Positions 63,208 through 64,000 of a stretch of 64,000 nt of DNA are shown one piece after another. Made by a program: the position numbers and the translations under genes. Positions within the stretch are counted from its first letter, which is position 1, and each line of letters opens with the position of its first letter. A model generated the notes under the pieces. It was given only the letters and a program-made list of their open reading frames with translations. It had not been told where the DNA came from and did no database searches. The stretch is from Candidatus Baldrarchaeota archaeon (GTDB lineage: Archaea > Asgardarchaeota > Baldrarchaeia > Baldrarchaeales > DXJG01): the NCBI GenBank assembly GCA_030587435.1, contig JAUQZC010000067.1, positions 1 through 64,000 of the forward strand, read 5' to 3'.

Positions 63208-63522
63208 TCACACTCCAATTATGGTGTTTATGATTAATTTTATCGCATCTTCAAATTTTTTCTTCGAGTTGGTTTTTAGTTTTTCAGCGTCTTCTTCCGC
63301 TTTTTTGACTATAATTTTTGCCTCTTCTTCTGCCCTTGCCAAGATTTCTTTCCAAACTTTTTCTGCTTCAATTTCGGCATTTTTCAGCATTGTTTCTCTC
63401 ACATTTTCTGCTTCTTTCTTTGCTTGTTTGACTATCTCCTCAGCCTTTTTCTCTGCTTCGCTAATTATCTTTTTCGCTTTTTCTTCAACCTCGCTTATTA
63501 ATTCCACAGCTTTACTAGCCAA
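63208..63522 (-). CDS. atpH: A-type ATP synthase subunit H (stalk)
   Basis: A protein of about 104 residues, nearly all coiled coil, with the repeating Glu-x3-Ala pattern (AEKKAEEIVKQAKKEAENV). It pairs with subunit E in the peripheral stalk. TTG 63522 lies behind GGGGG; ATG 63537 is a slightly longer alternative. It is first in a small operon with atpE. Confidence 0.88.
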   Translation of the reverse strand: MASKAVELISEVEEKAKKIISEAEKKAEEIVKQAKKEAENVRETMLKNAEIEAEKVWKEILARAEEEAKIIVKKAEEDAEKLKTNSKKKFEDAIKLIINTIIGV

Positions 63523-63678
63523 TTTAACCCCCTGCATTAAACTTTAATAATGAATTTTTAAGGGAGGCCAAGTACTAAATTGTGTTTTAACTCCACCCTT
63601 TTAAGCATTAGGGCGAAAACTTTTTAGGTTATAATTCCAATTAGACACTGCACAGCGCGACAGCAAATCGGGCGAGGT

Positions 63679-64000
63679 ATGGAAATGGGCTCGGAATTTG
63701 TTGTTGAAGTTGCGTTAATTGCGTTTTTAATTATATTTGCGCTCCTAGCCGTCGAACTAAAGAAGTTAGCGTATGCAGTTGTTTCTCTTGGGCTCATGAG
63801 TACAGTTTTGAGCATAATCTTCTACGTACTCTACGCTCCATACGTGGCAGTTATTAATCTTCTAGTATATGCTGGTGCTGTCATCGTACTTTTCTTAGCA
63901 GTATTAAGTTTAATGAAGCCAGGTGAAGAAGGGGGAAAAGAGAAAAAATACGATATTATTGCAGAGATTTCAGGAGGAGTTCTTTTTATAATTATAGCCG
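63679..64000 (+). CDS. NuoJ-like membrane subunit (partial)
   Basis: An open frame begins at ATG 63679 (or ATG 63685 behind GAGGT) and runs off the right edge. The pattern ALLAVELKKLAYAVVSLG, then VINLLVYAGAVIVLFLAV, matches NuoJ/MbhB-like subunits, with about three spans so far. It is on the plus strand, away from the A-B-C-D-H-I cluster, so the remaining antiporter-like genes probably continue to the right. Confidence 0.85.
   Translation, partial: MEMGSEFVVEVALIAFLIIFALLAVELKKLAYAVVSLGLMSTVLSIIFYVLYAPYVAVINLLVYAGAVIVLFLAVLSLMKPGEEGGKEKKYDIIAEISGGVLFIIIA

Noticed and set aside
63624..63815. 63-residue minus-strand ORF
   Set aside because: It is antisense to the NuoJ-like gene, whose plus-strand frame has a clear family pattern.

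Overview
The window is archaeal. It carries an archaeal-type PolB, HerA-Mre11-Rad50-NurA, A-type ATPase subunits E and H, ribosomal protein S26e, PDCD5, archaeal-type ProRS and LeuRS, and tRNAs whose introns sit in bulge-helix-bulge motifs. It also holds a full ubiquitin cascade (RING, ubiquitin, E2, E1) directly beside ESCRT-I and ESCRT-II genes, with ESCRT-III, Vps4 and Vps25 about 13 kb away. That set is the hallmark of Asgard archaea. Gene content (MglA-like GTPase, tRNA introns, [NiFe] hydrogenase-type complex) would fit a thermophilic Asgard lineage such as Odinarchaeia, but the lineage is inference; no rRNA is present. The DNA is AT-rich, genes are tightly packed, and TTG/GTG starts behind GGAGG or GGTGAT sites are very common.

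Layout: 1-2.2 kb, a GTPase cluster. 2.3-7.7 kb, S26e, a PadR regulator, lipid head-group synthase, NAD(P)HX repair, an anchored toroid protein and a thioredoxin-reductase-like flavoprotein that lacks its CxxC. 8-17.6 kb, ProRS, sugar kinase, adenylate kinase, PPP phosphatase, a candidate structured RNA, and DNA polymerase B. 17.8-24.9 kb, the rad50-mre11-herA operon and nurA. 25-31.4 kb, the core of the window: PDCD5; a minus-strand operon vps23-vps28-(Vps28 C-domain paralogue)-vps22; a coiled-coil protein; and a divergent plus-strand operon RING-Ub-E2-E1. 31.7-40.8 kb, LeuRS, DUF1998 helicase, tRNA-Arg(CCT), endonuclease IV, and a cyclic-2,3-diphosphoglycerate-synthetase-like protein. 41-46 kb, the second ESCRT locus: a zinc finger/PH-like/steadiness-box-like protein, two ESCRT-III genes, Vps4 and Vps25. 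46-53 kb, sugar nucleotidyltransferase, Thg1, aminotransferase, small zinc ribbons, a proline-rich protein with a PSAP motif, EndoQ, and tRNA-Arg(CCG). 52.7-56.9 kb, a methanogenesis-marker-2-like protein beside a decayed marker-4 (MtxX-like) gene, an RHH regulator with a nitrilase, and malic enzyme. 57-64 kb, a complex-I-like A-B-C-D-H-I cluster whose large subunit keeps all [NiFe] ligands, a TtuA-type thiolase, A-ATPase E and H, and the start of a NuoJ-like gene.

Inferred logic: E1, E2 and RING attach a ubiquitin whose encoded C-terminus already ends in Gly-Gly. Vps23 (an E2 fold with Asn in the catalytic Cys position) would read that mark. Vps28, Vps22 and Vps25 would relay it to the two ESCRT-III proteins, which Vps4 remodels. 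The hunt section flags apparently under-described additions: a free-standing Vps28 C-domain, a zinc/PH/steadiness-box protein, a coiled-coil protein that could complete ESCRT-I, and a PSAP-bearing proline-rich protein.
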